DNA from: Rhodoferax aquaticus
GTDB lineage: Bacteria; Pseudomonadota; Gammaproteobacteria; Burkholderiales; Burkholderiaceae_C
Direction of reading: 5' to 3'
Length of the DNA stretch: 64,000 nt
NCBI RefSeq assembly: GCF_006974105.1
Contig: NZ_CP036282.1
Coordinates: 310,001 to 374,000 of the forward strand
In this document: positions 6,157 through 14,261 of the stretch, in pieces
How positions within the stretch are numbered: position 1 is the first letter of the stretch
How the letters are laid out: every line of letters begins with the position of its first letter
Notes under the pieces: model-generated
What the model was told of the DNA's origin: nothing
The model's database searches: none
The model's input: only the letters and a program-made list of their open reading frames with translations
Made by a program: the position numbers and the translations under genes

Positions 6157-7059
6157 TCACTCTACGCGGAGCGCGTTTGCAATATGCTCGTTAAAGGCAC
6201 GTACCTTGGCCGAGTGTTTGCGCGCTGCTGGGCTAACCAAATGAATCGGAATAGGCGGCACTTGCCATTGCGGCATCAGTACCACCACCTCACCCGATGC
6301 CAGCAAGTCGGCAAAGGTCCAGTCCGGCATGTAGCCAATGCCCGCCCCGGCCAGTAGCGATGCGCGCAGGACTTCAGAGCTATTGGTTTGCATGGGGCCG
6401 TGTACCCGCACTGCTACGGACGACCCGTCCGCGGTGCTGAACTCCCAGTTGTTCCGTGTGCGCAGGCCGGTGTAAATGAGGCAGTCGTGGCTCAAAAGGT
6501 CTTGCGGTACACGGGGCAGGGGTTTGCTCTTGCCAAGCTTCTTGATGTATTTTTTTCCGACTACGAGCAAGCGTTGGGAGGTTGCCACCCGACGGGCAAT
6601 GAGTGTGCTGTCTGCCAGTGCCCCCAAACGCACGGCTACGTCGACACCTTGTTCCACCAGATCCACATAGCCGTCATCGAGCTTGAAGTCCAGTTGCACG
6701 TCTGGGTTCAATTGCATGAAAGATTGCACATGCGGCAGCAGTACGCGCAAACCGTAACCAACCGCAGTGGCCACACGCAGCGGGCCTGACAGGGTGCGTT
6801 CGCCTTGGCGTAAGTGCGCCTCCGCCTCGCTGATTTCGCCCACCAAGCGCCGGGTTTCTTCGAAGTACCGTAGCCCTTCGTCTGTGAGGCTGAGCGAACG
6901 GGTGGACCGCGCCAGCAGGCGCACCCCAAGGTATTTTTCAAGCGCTGCAACTTGCTTGCTCACCGCACTTTGCGTGGTGGATTGCTCGCGCGCCACGGCC
7001 GAAAAGCTGCCGGTCTCCACGACCCGGACAAAGGTCTGCATGGTTTGTAGGCGGTCCAC
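6157..7059 (-). CDS. LysR-family transcriptional regulator
   Basis: 300 residues. The N-terminal winged helix-turn-helix (residues ~3-62, 'FVRVVETGSFSAVAREQSTTQSAVSKQVAALEKYLGVRLL') is typical; residues ~90-295 form the periplasmic-binding-like effector domain. 'ARSTRSLSLTDEG' is the usual LysR wing. It is closest in style to the CrgA/AaeR-like group. It is divergent from the AhpD-like/EamA/peroxiredoxin operon, and a T-N11-A inverted repeat lies between them, so it probably controls that operon and itself. The ligand is unknown. Confidence 0.92.
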   Translation of the reverse strand: MDRLQTMQTFVRVVETGSFSAVAREQSTTQSAVSKQVAALEKYLGVRLLARSTRSLSLTDEGLRYFEETRRLVGEISEAEAHLRQGERTLSGPLRVATAVGYGLRVLLPHVQSFMQLNPDVQLDFKLDDGYVDLVEQGVDVAVRLGALADSTLIARRVATSQRLLVVGKKYIKKLGKSKPLPRVPQDLLSHDCLIYTGLRTRNNWEFSTADGSSVAVRVHGPMQTNSSEVLRASLLAGAGIGYMPDWTFADLLASGEVVVLMPQWQVPPIPIHLVSPAARKHSAKVRAFNEHIANALRVE

Positions 7060-7074
7060 AGATGGCTCCTATTA

Positions 7075-7089
7075 ATTCCTGAGTGGAAT
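7075..7089. promoter_or_regulatory. Likely LysR-type operator (T-N11-A)
   Basis: ATTCC-TGAGT-GGAAT is a perfect 5-bp inverted repeat; T7076 and A7088 are separated by 11 bases, as in LysR-type boxes. It lies 15 bases upstream of the LysR start and about 90 bases upstream of the divergent operon. Confidence 0.5.
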
Positions 7090-7177
7090 GGATGTTAGTC
7101 ATTTTTTCAGGCTACCGCTGATTTGGGAACAAGAAGACACTTCAGTCCATCAACAACCCGTCTCGAAAGGACACCCC

Positions 7178-7738
7178 ATGAAAACCGTAGCTGTTCCCAC
7201 CTATGAATCAGTTTCTCCCGCCAACCAGGCGCTCTTTGACAACCTGAAGAAAGGCCTTGGGTTTGTGCCCAACCTGTACGCGACCATTGCGCATTCAGAC
7301 ACCGCGCTGACTACCTACTTGACTTTGCAGAATGCCAAGAGCTCGCTGTCCGCAAAGGCCCGCGAAGTGGTGAACTTGGCCGTGAGTGAAGTCAACCAGT
7401 GCGCCTACTGCCTCGCAGCCCACAGCATGCTGGGCAAGATGGTGGGTTTTACCGAAGAACAAGTGCTGCAGGTTCGTGCAGGCACAGCACCCTTCGACGC
7501 GCGCTTAGATGCACTGGCCCGTCTGGTGCGCAACGTGGCACAAACCCGTGGCCATGCTGACAACGCTGTGGTCCAAGCGTTCTTTGCTGCAGGTTGGAGC
7601 GAGGGCAACCTGGTTGATGTGATGGTGGTGATTGGCGACAAAACCATCAGCAACTACTTGCACAGCACCACAAAAATCCCAGTGGATTTCCCAGCAGCCG
7701 TGGCGCTGGCTGACGTTCGCGAGCTCGCAACAGCATGA
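7178..7738 (+). CDS. AhpD-like / carboxymuconolactone decarboxylase family protein
   Basis: 186 residues from ATG 7178, which has an AAAGGA ribosome binding site; the frame is open to 7088 but without good support. The CxxC motif (C75, C78) followed by H82 in 'CAYCLAAH' is the active site of AhpD-type alkylhydroperoxidases, all-helical trimeric proteins that pass electrons to peroxiredoxins. First gene of a three-gene operon with a transporter and a peroxiredoxin; the stop codon overlaps the next start (ATGA). The pairing supports a role in thiol-based peroxide reduction, under the divergent LysR regulator. Confidence 0.88.
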   Translation: MKTVAVPTYESVSPANQALFDNLKKGLGFVPNLYATIAHSDTALTTYLTLQNAKSSLSAKAREVVNLAVSEVNQCAYCLAAHSMLGKMVGFTEEQVLQVRAGTAPFDARLDALARLVRNVAQTRGHADNAVVQAFFAAGWSEGNLVDVMVVIGDKTISNYLHSTTKIPVDFPAAVALADVRELATA

Positions 7739-8685
7739 GCACCGACCGCCGCCTGTTGCAGGGCATTGCCGTGGGGCTTGCGGCGGCCAGTATTGGCGCG
7801 CTCTACACCGTGTTTGCGCGCTGGGGCATTGGCCACGGCATGCGCGCAGTCGATATGACCTTCTTGCGCTTCTCGATTGCGGGTGCACTCACATTGCCCG
7901 TTTTGGTGCGAGTCGTGCGCGCGGACTCCGCAGCGTTTTTTGCCCAATGGCGGGCATGGCTTGCCGTGTCCGTATTGGCAGGGCCGCTTTTTGGCCTCTT
8001 GATGTTCACTGCCTTGCAGTGGGCCCCGGCCAGCCACGCCGCGGTGTTTCCATTCACGGCGATGAGCGTGATGGGCACGCTGATGTCGGTGTGGTTCTTG
8101 AAAGACCGGCTGACCTTGCGCAAGCTCAGTGGAATCGCCATCGTCATCATGGGCTTGGTCATTCTTTCCGGGCTCGAACTCTCCAGCCTAGTGGGTAAAG
8201 CCCTGTGGGGAGACGCATTGTTCATAGCGGCAGGTACTTTGTGGGCGGGCTTTGGCATCGTCATGCGCAAGAACGGCCTCAACCCTCTGACAAGCACCGC
8301 AGTCATTTCATTTTCGGCATTGATCACTTATGTGCCTTTGTACGTCGGCATCGTGGGTGTGGATCGGCTGCTGGCAACGGCCACCGCCGTTGTGGTGACC
8401 GAAGCGCTGATCCAGGGTGTGATTGCCGGCGTCGGCACGCTGTACACCTATTCCAAAATGGTGTCACTCTTGGGGCCCGCGCGTGCTGCCGTGTTTCCTG
8501 CGTTAGCACCTGGCATTGCAGCGCTGCTTGCATGGCCAGTGCTCGACCACACGCCCTCTGGCTTGGAGTTGCTAGGCCTTGCGGTGTCGATTGCTGGCTT
8601 GGTATGGACCGTGACTGGCTCCCCTGCAAAGGCCACCCCCTTGCCTGTTAATCCCAACCATCTTTCCCAACGGAGCTATTCATGA
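7735..8685 (+). CDS. EamA-family (DMT) membrane transporter
   Basis: 316 residues with about ten hydrophobic segments in two five-helix halves, as in drug/metabolite transporters ('TFLRFSIAGALTLPVLV' in half 1; 'AGVGTLYTYSKMVSLLGPARAAVFPALAPGIAALLAWPVL' in half 2). It acts in the inner membrane as an exporter or exchanger of small molecules; the substrate cannot be read. Start overlaps the stop of the AhpD-like gene by ATGA and its stop overlaps the next start in the same way, so the three genes are translationally coupled. Confidence 0.9.
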   Translation: MSTDRRLLQGIAVGLAAASIGALYTVFARWGIGHGMRAVDMTFLRFSIAGALTLPVLVRVVRADSAAFFAQWRAWLAVSVLAGPLFGLLMFTALQWAPASHAAVFPFTAMSVMGTLMSVWFLKDRLTLRKLSGIAIVIMGLVILSGLELSSLVGKALWGDALFIAAGTLWAGFGIVMRKNGLNPLTSTAVISFSALITYVPLYVGIVGVDRLLATATAVVVTEALIQGVIAGVGTLYTYSKMVSLLGPARAAVFPALAPGIAALLAWPVLDHTPSGLELLGLAVSIAGLVWTVTGSPAKATPLPVNPNHLSQRSYS

Positions 8686-9332
8686 CACTACTGAAAACCC
8701 AACTTTCGGACTATCAAGCCGGATTCAAACAGCGCGCTGCGCCAGAGCGGGTGGCGATGATGGAAAGCGCTACGGCCCAGCTCCAGGCCAGTGGCATTGA
8801 GCACACCGCACTCGGCATGGCGGAAAGCCTCCCAAGCGTTGAACTGTTGTCTGCAACAGGAAGCCCTGTCCAACTCAAAGCGCTTCACGCTGGCAAGCGC
8901 ACTGTGGTCGTTTTCTACCGGGGCGGTTGGTGTCCGTACTGCAACTTGACCCTGCGAGAGTGGCAACGCTTGTTGCCCGAGCTTGCGGCCGTACACACGC
9001 AGCTCATTGCCATATCGCCACAACTGCCTGATGCGTCTTTGAGCACGAAAGAGAAAAATGCCTTGGCGTACCCAGTGTTGAGCGACTCATCACTCGCTGC
9101 TGCACACGCTTTTGGTATTGCCTTCACATTGCCACCAGACCTAGCGCAGATGTACGCCAGCGTTGGCAATGACCTGCCAAGTCTCAACGGAAATGGGCAG
9201 TGGGTGTTACCCGTGCCTGCTACCTTTGTTTTTGATACCGAGGGCGAAGTGATTTATCGGCATGTGGAGGCCGACTACCGCCAACGTGCGGAGCCCGTAG
9301 ACATACTGCAGCTGCTCAGATCGTTGGCTTAG
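8682..9332 (+). CDS. Peroxiredoxin-like protein (AhpC/TSA superfamily)
   Basis: 216 residues with a thioredoxin fold. 'VVVFYRGGWCPYCNLTLREWQ' places a CxxC pair at residues 84 and 87 in the position of the peroxidatic Cys; the later 'SISPQ' and 'PVPATFVFDTEGEVIYRHVEADYRQR' are standard for AhpC/TSA redox proteins of the PRX-like2 type. Residues 1-50 are helical and extra to the core. Likely reduces peroxides or disulfides, perhaps with the AhpD-like protein made from the same transcript. Last gene of the operon. Confidence 0.88.
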   Translation: MTLLKTQLSDYQAGFKQRAAPERVAMMESATAQLQASGIEHTALGMAESLPSVELLSATGSPVQLKALHAGKRTVVVFYRGGWCPYCNLTLREWQRLLPELAAVHTQLIAISPQLPDASLSTKEKNALAYPVLSDSSLAAAHAFGIAFTLPPDLAQMYASVGNDLPSLNGNGQWVLPVPATFVFDTEGEVIYRHVEADYRQRAEPVDILQLLRSLA

Positions 9333-9451
9333 GAAAGCTATGACGTCAAACCAAGCGTCCTAAGTCATGTCCAACGCCAACTTTTTGGTGTGGGCGCAAT
9401 GGAGGACCCAAGGATTGGCGCAAGCCCATACGGATTGCAAGGAGTTGTGCG

Positions 9452-10243
9452 ATGAGAGATACACGGTGTTGGGCTTTGCGTGCGCGGGCGGCAGTGGGTT
9501 GCGCGTTGCTTCAAGTTGTACTGTTTGGCTTTGCGTCCCAAGCCACAGAGTTAAGTACCTCGGCGCGGGACTCCGAGCCATTCTTTGTGGTGAAGGACGG
9601 AGTGGCTTCTGGTGTCTGTCCCGACTTGTATGCCGCGCTGGAGCGCGTTGATCCCTCTCTGCAAATTCGAGGTGCTAACAAAGTGCTTTCGCTGTCGCTC
9701 AACGAGCAGGCCTTAGCGCTTGGTACCGACGCCATCAACTGTGGGTTTGGCCAGAGTCCACACCGCGATGGCATCGTGCGATACGCCCAGAAGATCACGA
9801 CCAGCCACATGGTGGTTGCCGTGCGCGCTGATGACCCCATCGAGCAATTGCGCGATTTGCAGCAGCTCAAAACTCTGTCTCTGGAACATCCGGTGATCGT
9901 GCGGCGCGGCACGGTCTTCGCCGACAGGTTGAAGCAGCTAGGCGTTGTGGTGGATGACAGCAGTACGGACAATGCCGCAAATCTGCGCAAGTTGGTGTTC
10001 AAGCGTGGGCGCTTTTACTACAACATCGACTACCTGATGGCTGCGCAAATGCGGGACCCCATGGTTAGCGAAAAACTACGGGTGCTGCCCACTTCCCTGG
10101 AACCTCAGCCTCTCTTTATTGTGGTGTCGAAAAAGCTGGACCCTGGCGTGGATGCGCGCATCACCGCAGCGTTCAAGGTATTAAAGGCCAACGGTGAGTT
10201 GTCCGCCATATTCAAAAAATACGGTATCGCTCAGGACTTGTAA
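9452..10243 (+). CDS. Solitary periplasmic solute-binding protein (SBP_bac_3 type)
   Basis: 263 residues. AAGGAG lies just upstream of ATG 9452. Residues ~1-32 form a long signal peptide. The mature part follows the family-3 solute-binding fold: 'PFFVVKDGVASGVCPDLYAALERV', 'INCGFGQSPHRDGIVRYA', 'VIVRRGTVFADRLKQLGV' and a C-terminal 'FKVLKANGELSAIFKKYGI'. Such proteins deliver amino acids or act as sensors, but no permease or ATPase gene is near. Three similar solitary binding proteins occur in the window. Ligand unknown. Confidence 0.82.
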   Translation: MRDTRCWALRARAAVGCALLQVVLFGFASQATELSTSARDSEPFFVVKDGVASGVCPDLYAALERVDPSLQIRGANKVLSLSLNEQALALGTDAINCGFGQSPHRDGIVRYAQKITTSHMVVAVRADDPIEQLRDLQQLKTLSLEHPVIVRRGTVFADRLKQLGVVVDDSSTDNAANLRKLVFKRGRFYYNIDYLMAAQMRDPMVSEKLRVLPTSLEPQPLFIVVSKKLDPGVDARITAAFKVLKANGELSAIFKKYGIAQDL

Positions 10244-10309
10244 CGATGGGAAGGGACCCGCCGATGTAGGCATTGCAGGCGGGGCAGACTGAGTAAACCT
10301 CTACCCATT

Positions 10310-11281
10310 TCAGTACAGCTTACTCACATCTTGCACCCGCAATGCGTCCCCCGTCAGCAAGCCATACGCCATCCACCCCGCAACCAATGCATAGGCAATG
10401 CGTGGTGCCCATGCGGCAACGTTGGACCAATACAGGGCCAAGCGTTCTGCCTCAGCGTTGACATGCCGAAACAGCATCTCTGGCAGCGTGCCGCTGGCTT
10501 CGCCGGTGGCGATGAATTCGAGTACGTCTGCATGGCCCAAGTACATGGGGGCTGCAATCCTCTGCACCAGTGCCTGTGACAGTGGCGCACCGCGTTGCAT
10601 GGTGGGTTTGAGTTGGGCATAGGCCTTGCGAATGCGTGCGTTCTCAATGCTGGCAACGGCGGTGGGCAGGGCTTCGAACATGGCAACGCCCGCCTCTAGC
10701 AGCAGGGCCAAGCTTTCAAAGAAGTAGAGCGCGTTTTGTCTAGCAATGACTTTGCCAACTAAAGGTAGCTTCAAGGGCCAGGCGCTCGCGCTCGCCGACG
10801 CTTTGGCCTGCTTGAACACATAGAAAAGGCCCGCAAGTGCAAGCAGGGGTTTGAGCACGTGTAGCAGATAGGCCCCCGCAGTCAGGGTGCCCGCCACAAG
10901 CTGTGGTGCTGGCCCAATGAGCAAGGCGAGGATTAGCATCGCTGCGGGCAAGACCATGCCAGAGCGCACTTTGCCTTCGTTGATGGCGCGCTGCCCACAG
11001 GTCTGCGCCAAGCGCTGGTACACGTGCAAGGGGCTGCCTGCCGCCAGCGCTGCGCGCACCAAGCTGGCTTCCAAGGGCGTGAATAGGCCTGCTTTTTGCG
11101 CCGCAACTGCAGGGCTGGCGCCGCGTGCAATGGCGTTGGACACCGCCTGCATGTGGGCCTGTGGCACCTTGGGCAGTTGGATGAGGGCCCATGCGCGGTC
11201 TGCTGGCAGCCCTGCTTTTTCCATGGCCGCAAGTTGGGCAAACAGGCTGGACCGAACTTGGCTGGACAGTGGCGATGGCAT
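10310..11281 (-). CDS. Type II secretion system F-domain protein (GspF/PilC type)
   Basis: 323 residues. Two T2SF domains, each a helical cytoplasmic part followed by membrane helices: residues ~5-145 and ~170-315. The second holds the classic 'FFESLALLLEAGVAMFEAL...G.PLSQALV...DVLEFIATGEASGTLPEML' pattern. These are inner-membrane platform proteins of type II secretion or type IV pilus machines; this one is shorter than GspF/PilC (about 400) and stands alone without other secretion genes. Its 3' part is duplicated at 5127-5454. Follows alkB after 7 bases, so it may share that transcript. Confidence 0.85.
   Translation of the reverse strand: MPSPLSSQVRSSLFAQLAAMEKAGLPADRAWALIQLPKVPQAHMQAVSNAIARGASPAVAAQKAGLFTPLEASLVRAALAAGSPLHVYQRLAQTCGQRAINEGKVRSGMVLPAAMLILALLIGPAPQLVAGTLTAGAYLLHVLKPLLALAGLFYVFKQAKASASASAWPLKLPLVGKVIARQNALYFFESLALLLEAGVAMFEALPTAVASIENARIRKAYAQLKPTMQRGAPLSQALVQRIAAPMYLGHADVLEFIATGEASGTLPEMLFRHVNAEAERLALYWSNVAAWAPRIAYALVAGWMAYGLLTGDALRVQDVSKLY
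10348..10675 (-). repeat. 328-bp direct repeat, copy 2 (within the intact F-domain gene)
   Basis: Same orientation as copy 1, offset 5221 bases, no gaps. Together the copies bracket the block from the uracil-DNA glycosylase gene to the solute-binding protein. Confidence 0.85.
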
Positions 11282-11288
11282 GCGCGGT

Positions 11289-11966
11289 TTAGTTGATGTC
11301 GTGCTGAACCTGTCGCTTCGGCCGCACTTGCCTAAACGTCACGTTGATGCGCTTGCGGCCCACGCGCGCGTGGTGGCCATCGGCCAGCGGCAGCACGCCA
11401 TGAAAAGCCAGCCGCGAGGGGCCGCCCCAGACTACTACGTCGCCATGCACCAAGCGCAGCCTCTGCGTGGGGCCGTTGCGCTGGGTGGTGCCAAACTGGA
11501 AGATGGCAGGCAAGCCCAGAGACACCGAGACGATGGGCGCGCGCAGGTCTTTTTCGTCTTTGTCTTGGTGCAGCGAGAGCCGCGCGCCGGGCACGTATTC
11601 GTTGATCAAGCAGGCATCGGGTTGAAAGCCGCTGTAGCCCGCCTGTGTAGCGGCCGCTTGTGCCAATTCCATAAACACCGGTGGCATGGCGGGCCAGGGT
11701 TGTCCGCTGCGCGGGTCGAGCGCGCCATAGCGGTAGCCCTGCGCGTCCGACACCCAGCCCAGCGGCCCACAGCAGGTGCTGGCGACCGACATGGTGTAGC
11801 CCCCGGGCGTGACCAAGTGCTGCAGTGGCGACTGGCTGAGCACGGTGTCCACGGCGTGTAGCAGAGCATCGTCCCACGCACGCGCTAGACCCGGCAAGAG
11901 CACCGCACCCGGCGCAATGGTTTGCGGCGCGGTGTCTTGCAGCGGCAGGTCGTCAAACAGGTCCAT
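11289..11966 (-). CDS. alkB: DNA oxidative demethylase AlkB
   Basis: 225 residues, close to the 216 of E. coli AlkB. It removes methyl groups from 1-methyladenine and 3-methylcytosine by oxidation, using Fe(II) and 2-oxoglutarate. The iron ligands H133, D135 ('LSLHQDKDEKD') and H189 ('LAFHGVLPL') are present, as are the 2-oxoglutarate-binding arginines R206 and R212 in 'RINVTFR'. The 'VSVSLGLPAIFQFG' and 'HGDVVVWGG' strands are standard. Lies 17 bases downstream of ribD on the same strand and 7 bases before the F-domain gene, so the three may be co-transcribed. Confidence 0.95.
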   Translation of the reverse strand: MDLFDDLPLQDTAPQTIAPGAVLLPGLARAWDDALLHAVDTVLSQSPLQHLVTPGGYTMSVASTCCGPLGWVSDAQGYRYGALDPRSGQPWPAMPPVFMELAQAAATQAGYSGFQPDACLINEYVPGARLSLHQDKDEKDLRAPIVSVSLGLPAIFQFGTTQRNGPTQRLRLVHGDVVVWGGPSRLAFHGVLPLADGHHARVGRKRINVTFRQVRPKRQVQHDIN

Positions 11967-11983
11967 GGTGTGCGCGCTAGCGG

Positions 11984-13102
11984 CTAAAACTGATCGCGCC
12001 CTTGCACCTGCGCCAGCACCCGCAGGTCAGGGCCCACTTGCTCAATGCTCGTGAATTGCAGCGCGGTGGCACCGCTGAGTTCGGTTAGCGGCCCAAAGTC
12101 GGCCATGCCGCTGCCCTGGCCCATGAGCAGCGGGGCGAGGTAGACCAAAAATTCGTCCACCAGCCCTTCACGCACCAGCGAGCCGTTGAGCTTGTGGCCC
12201 GCTTCTACATGCACTTCGTTGATCTCGCGCTGGCCCAGGTCGCGCAGCAGGGCGGCCAGGTCGACCTTGCCGGTGGGCGTGCCGTCGGCATGGTGGCCGG
12301 GGCAGTAGATAACGGTGGCGCCTGCGGCTTCCAATGCCCTTTGTTTCTCGGCATTTTGGGCTGCAGCGTAGATATAGACTGCGCGACCAGCTATAAAAAG
12401 AGAAGCATTGGGGGGCGTCTGCAAGCCACTGTCTACCACCACTACATGGGGCTGTCGTGGGGTGGGCACCAAGCGCACATCGAGCCGGGGCTGGTCTTGC
12501 AGCACCGTGCCTATGCCTGTGAGCACAGCACTGGCGCGCGCGCGCCACGCATGGCCGTCTGCCCGCGCGGCAGGGGAGGTAATCCACTGGCTCACGCCGT
12601 TGGGCAAGGCGGTTTTTCCGTCTAAGGACGCGGCCACTTTCATGCGCACCCAGGGGGTTTTGCGCACCATGCGGCTGAAAAAGCCGATGTTGAGTGCGCG
12701 GGCCGCCAGGGCCTGTGGGTCGGTGGGCGCTAGCACTTCAACTTCTACCCCGGCTGCACGCAGGCGGGCGAAGCCTTGGCCAGCCACCAAGGGGTTGGGG
12801 TCGGCCATGGCGGCCACCACTTTGCCAATGCCCGCAGCCACCAGTGCGTCGCAGCACGGGCCTGTGCGGCCGTGGTGGGAACAAGGTTCTAGCGTGACAT
12901 AAGCCGTGGCTCCAACTACGGAGTGGCCCCGCGCGGCGGCGTCGCGCAAGGCCATGACCTCGCCATGGGGGCCGCCTGCTTGTTGGGTATGGCCCTGGCC
13001 AAGTACGGTGCCGTCCGCGGTGGCAATGATGCAGCCCACCGAGGGGTTGGGTGGGCTCAAGGTGCGCCCTTGCGCGGCCAGTTGTAATGCGTCTTCAATC
13101 AC
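11984..13102 (-). CDS. ribD: Bifunctional riboflavin biosynthesis deaminase/reductase RibD
   Basis: 372 residues from a GTG start (no ATG in frame upstream before the frame closes to useful length). N-terminal cytidine-deaminase-like domain (~1-140): zinc site 'HGEVMALRDAA' plus 'PCSHHGRTGPC'. C-terminal reductase domain (~145-365): 'WVRMKVAASLDGKTAL..G.SQWITS', 'NEVHVEAGHKLNGSLVREGLVDEFLVYLAPLLMG'. It converts the GTP cyclohydrolase II product in two steps of riboflavin synthesis. About residues 232-252 are encoded by a copy of a dispersed repeat (12352-12410). No FMN riboswitch is visible upstream. Confidence 0.95.
   Translation of the reverse strand: MIEDALQLAAQGRTLSPPNPSVGCIIATADGTVLGQGHTQQAGGPHGEVMALRDAAARGHSVVGATAYVTLEPCSHHGRTGPCCDALVAAGIGKVVAAMADPNPLVAGQGFARLRAAGVEVEVLAPTDPQALAARALNIGFFSRMVRKTPWVRMKVAASLDGKTALPNGVSQWITSPAARADGHAWRARASAVLTGIGTVLQDQPRLDVRLVPTPRQPHVVVVDSGLQTPPNASLFIAGRAVYIYAAAQNAEKQRALEAAGATVIYCPGHHADGTPTGKVDLAALLRDLGQREINEVHVEAGHKLNGSLVREGLVDEFLVYLAPLLMGQGSGMADFGPLTELSGATALQFTSIEQVGPDLRVLAQVQGRDQF
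12352..12410 (-). repeat. Dispersed ~55-bp repeat, copy inside ribD
   Basis: Read on the minus strand: a TTTTATAGCTG...CGCGCA core, then ...CTGCAGCCCAAAATG. It shares the 'TAGCT-N4/5-GCGC ... GC-N4-GGC-CA/TTTTT' layout with the copies at 26371, 43999, 44887 and 59580. It is read in frame as part of RibD. Confidence 0.45.
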
Positions 13103-13219
13103 GGTGGGGTGTCTCGTTGCAGGGGGAGCAGTAGTTTGTAGGGGCTTGGCGTAGAAGTCTAGCGGCTCACGGTGCAGCGCAGGTCACAATCACCTACTGT
13201 TCTAACCTAAAGCCCTTGC

Positions 13220-14098
13220 ATGAAAGCTCCCCCCAGACTCCAAGCCTTGATCGAAGAAGGCCTTATCGACACGGTGGTGCGCCAGCTCATGAGTGGCAAA
13301 GAGGCCATGGTGTTCGTGGTGCGCTGTGGCGATGAGACCCGCTGCGCCAAGATTTACAAAGAAGCCACCAACCGCAGCTTTCGCCAAGCGGTGGACTACA
13401 CCGAAAACCGCAAGGTCAAAAGCTCGCGCTCCGCCCGTGCCATGGCCAAGGGCAGCCGCTTTGGCCGCCAAGAGCAAGAGGCCGCGTGGCAAAGTGCTGA
13501 GGTGGATGCGCTGTACCGCTTGGCCGCTGCAGGCGTGCGGGTGCCCACGCCCTACAACTTTCACGAAGGTGTGCTGCTCATGGAGCTGGTGACCGATGCT
13601 GAGGGGGATGCCGCGCCACGTTTGAACGATGTAGCCTTCACCCCCGAGCAAGCCTTGGCCCACCATGCCACGCTGATTGGGGAGGTGGTGCGCATGCTGT
13701 GCGCCGGGGTGGTACATGGCGACTTGTCTGAGTTCAATATTCTGTTGGCGCATACGCCGGGTGTGGATGGGCAAGAGGGTGTAGACGGCCCAGTCATCAT
13801 TGACCTGCCACAGGCGGTGGATGCTGCAGGCAACAACCACGCCCAACGCATGCTGCTGCGCGATGTGGCCAACCTGCGTGACTTCTTTGGCCAATTTGCC
13901 CCCGCCTTGCGCCAGACGGACTACGGCCCAGAAATTTGGAGCCTGTACCAAGCGGGCTTGCTCAGCAATGAGACGGTGCTGACCGGCCAATTCCAACGCC
14001 AAAATGCCGACGTGGACATGCAAGCGGTGCTGCGCGAGATTGACGACGCCTGTGCGGAGGATGCCGCACGCAGGTTGCGCATGGCGGGGGGCGTGTAG
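13220..14098 (+). CDS. RIO1-family protein kinase
   Basis: 292 residues. The RIO kinase fold is clear: 'SGKEAMVFVV' glycine-poor loop near residue 26, ATP-binding lysine K44 in 'CAKIYKE', catalytic 'VVHGDLSEFNIL' (residues 165-176, D168 and N173) and metal-binding D195 in 'IIDLPQAV'. Bacterial RIO proteins of this size phosphorylate serine in unknown targets; some are linked to stress response. Divergent from ribD with a 117-base gap. Start ATG 13220 is the first Met and matches the usual short N-terminus. Confidence 0.88.
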   Translation: MKAPPRLQALIEEGLIDTVVRQLMSGKEAMVFVVRCGDETRCAKIYKEATNRSFRQAVDYTENRKVKSSRSARAMAKGSRFGRQEQEAAWQSAEVDALYRLAAAGVRVPTPYNFHEGVLLMELVTDAEGDAAPRLNDVAFTPEQALAHHATLIGEVVRMLCAGVVHGDLSEFNILLAHTPGVDGQEGVDGPVIIDLPQAVDAAGNNHAQRMLLRDVANLRDFFGQFAPALRQTDYGPEIWSLYQAGLLSNETVLTGQFQRQNADVDMQAVLREIDDACAEDAARRLRMAGGV

Positions 14099-14261
14099 CC
14101 CCGGCGATCCTCTTTTTGTGCTCAGCGAGTAACAGTGGGTAATTCAGGGGGGCTGCGCATGCTTGCGATGCGCATTTGCAGGTAGGCTCAGCACCATCTT
14201 TCACGCTCCGCCCCGGGTGTTCAGGCCTTTAGGGCGTTTGCGGCCATTCATTTTGATCACT

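Noticed and set aside
10256..10282. CCCGCC/GGCGGG hairpin after the solute-binding protein gene
   Set aside because: Long 15-base loop and no U tract; too weak to call a terminator.
10887..11861. 324-codon plus-strand open frame
   Set aside because: It runs opposite the F-domain gene and alkB and shows no fold or motif of its own.
13103..13219. Possible FMN riboswitch upstream of ribD
   Set aside because: The conserved FMN-element sequence blocks are not present.
13202..14023. 273-codon minus-strand open frame
   Set aside because: It lies opposite the RIO kinase gene, whose motifs are clear; long antisense frames are common in GC-rich DNA.
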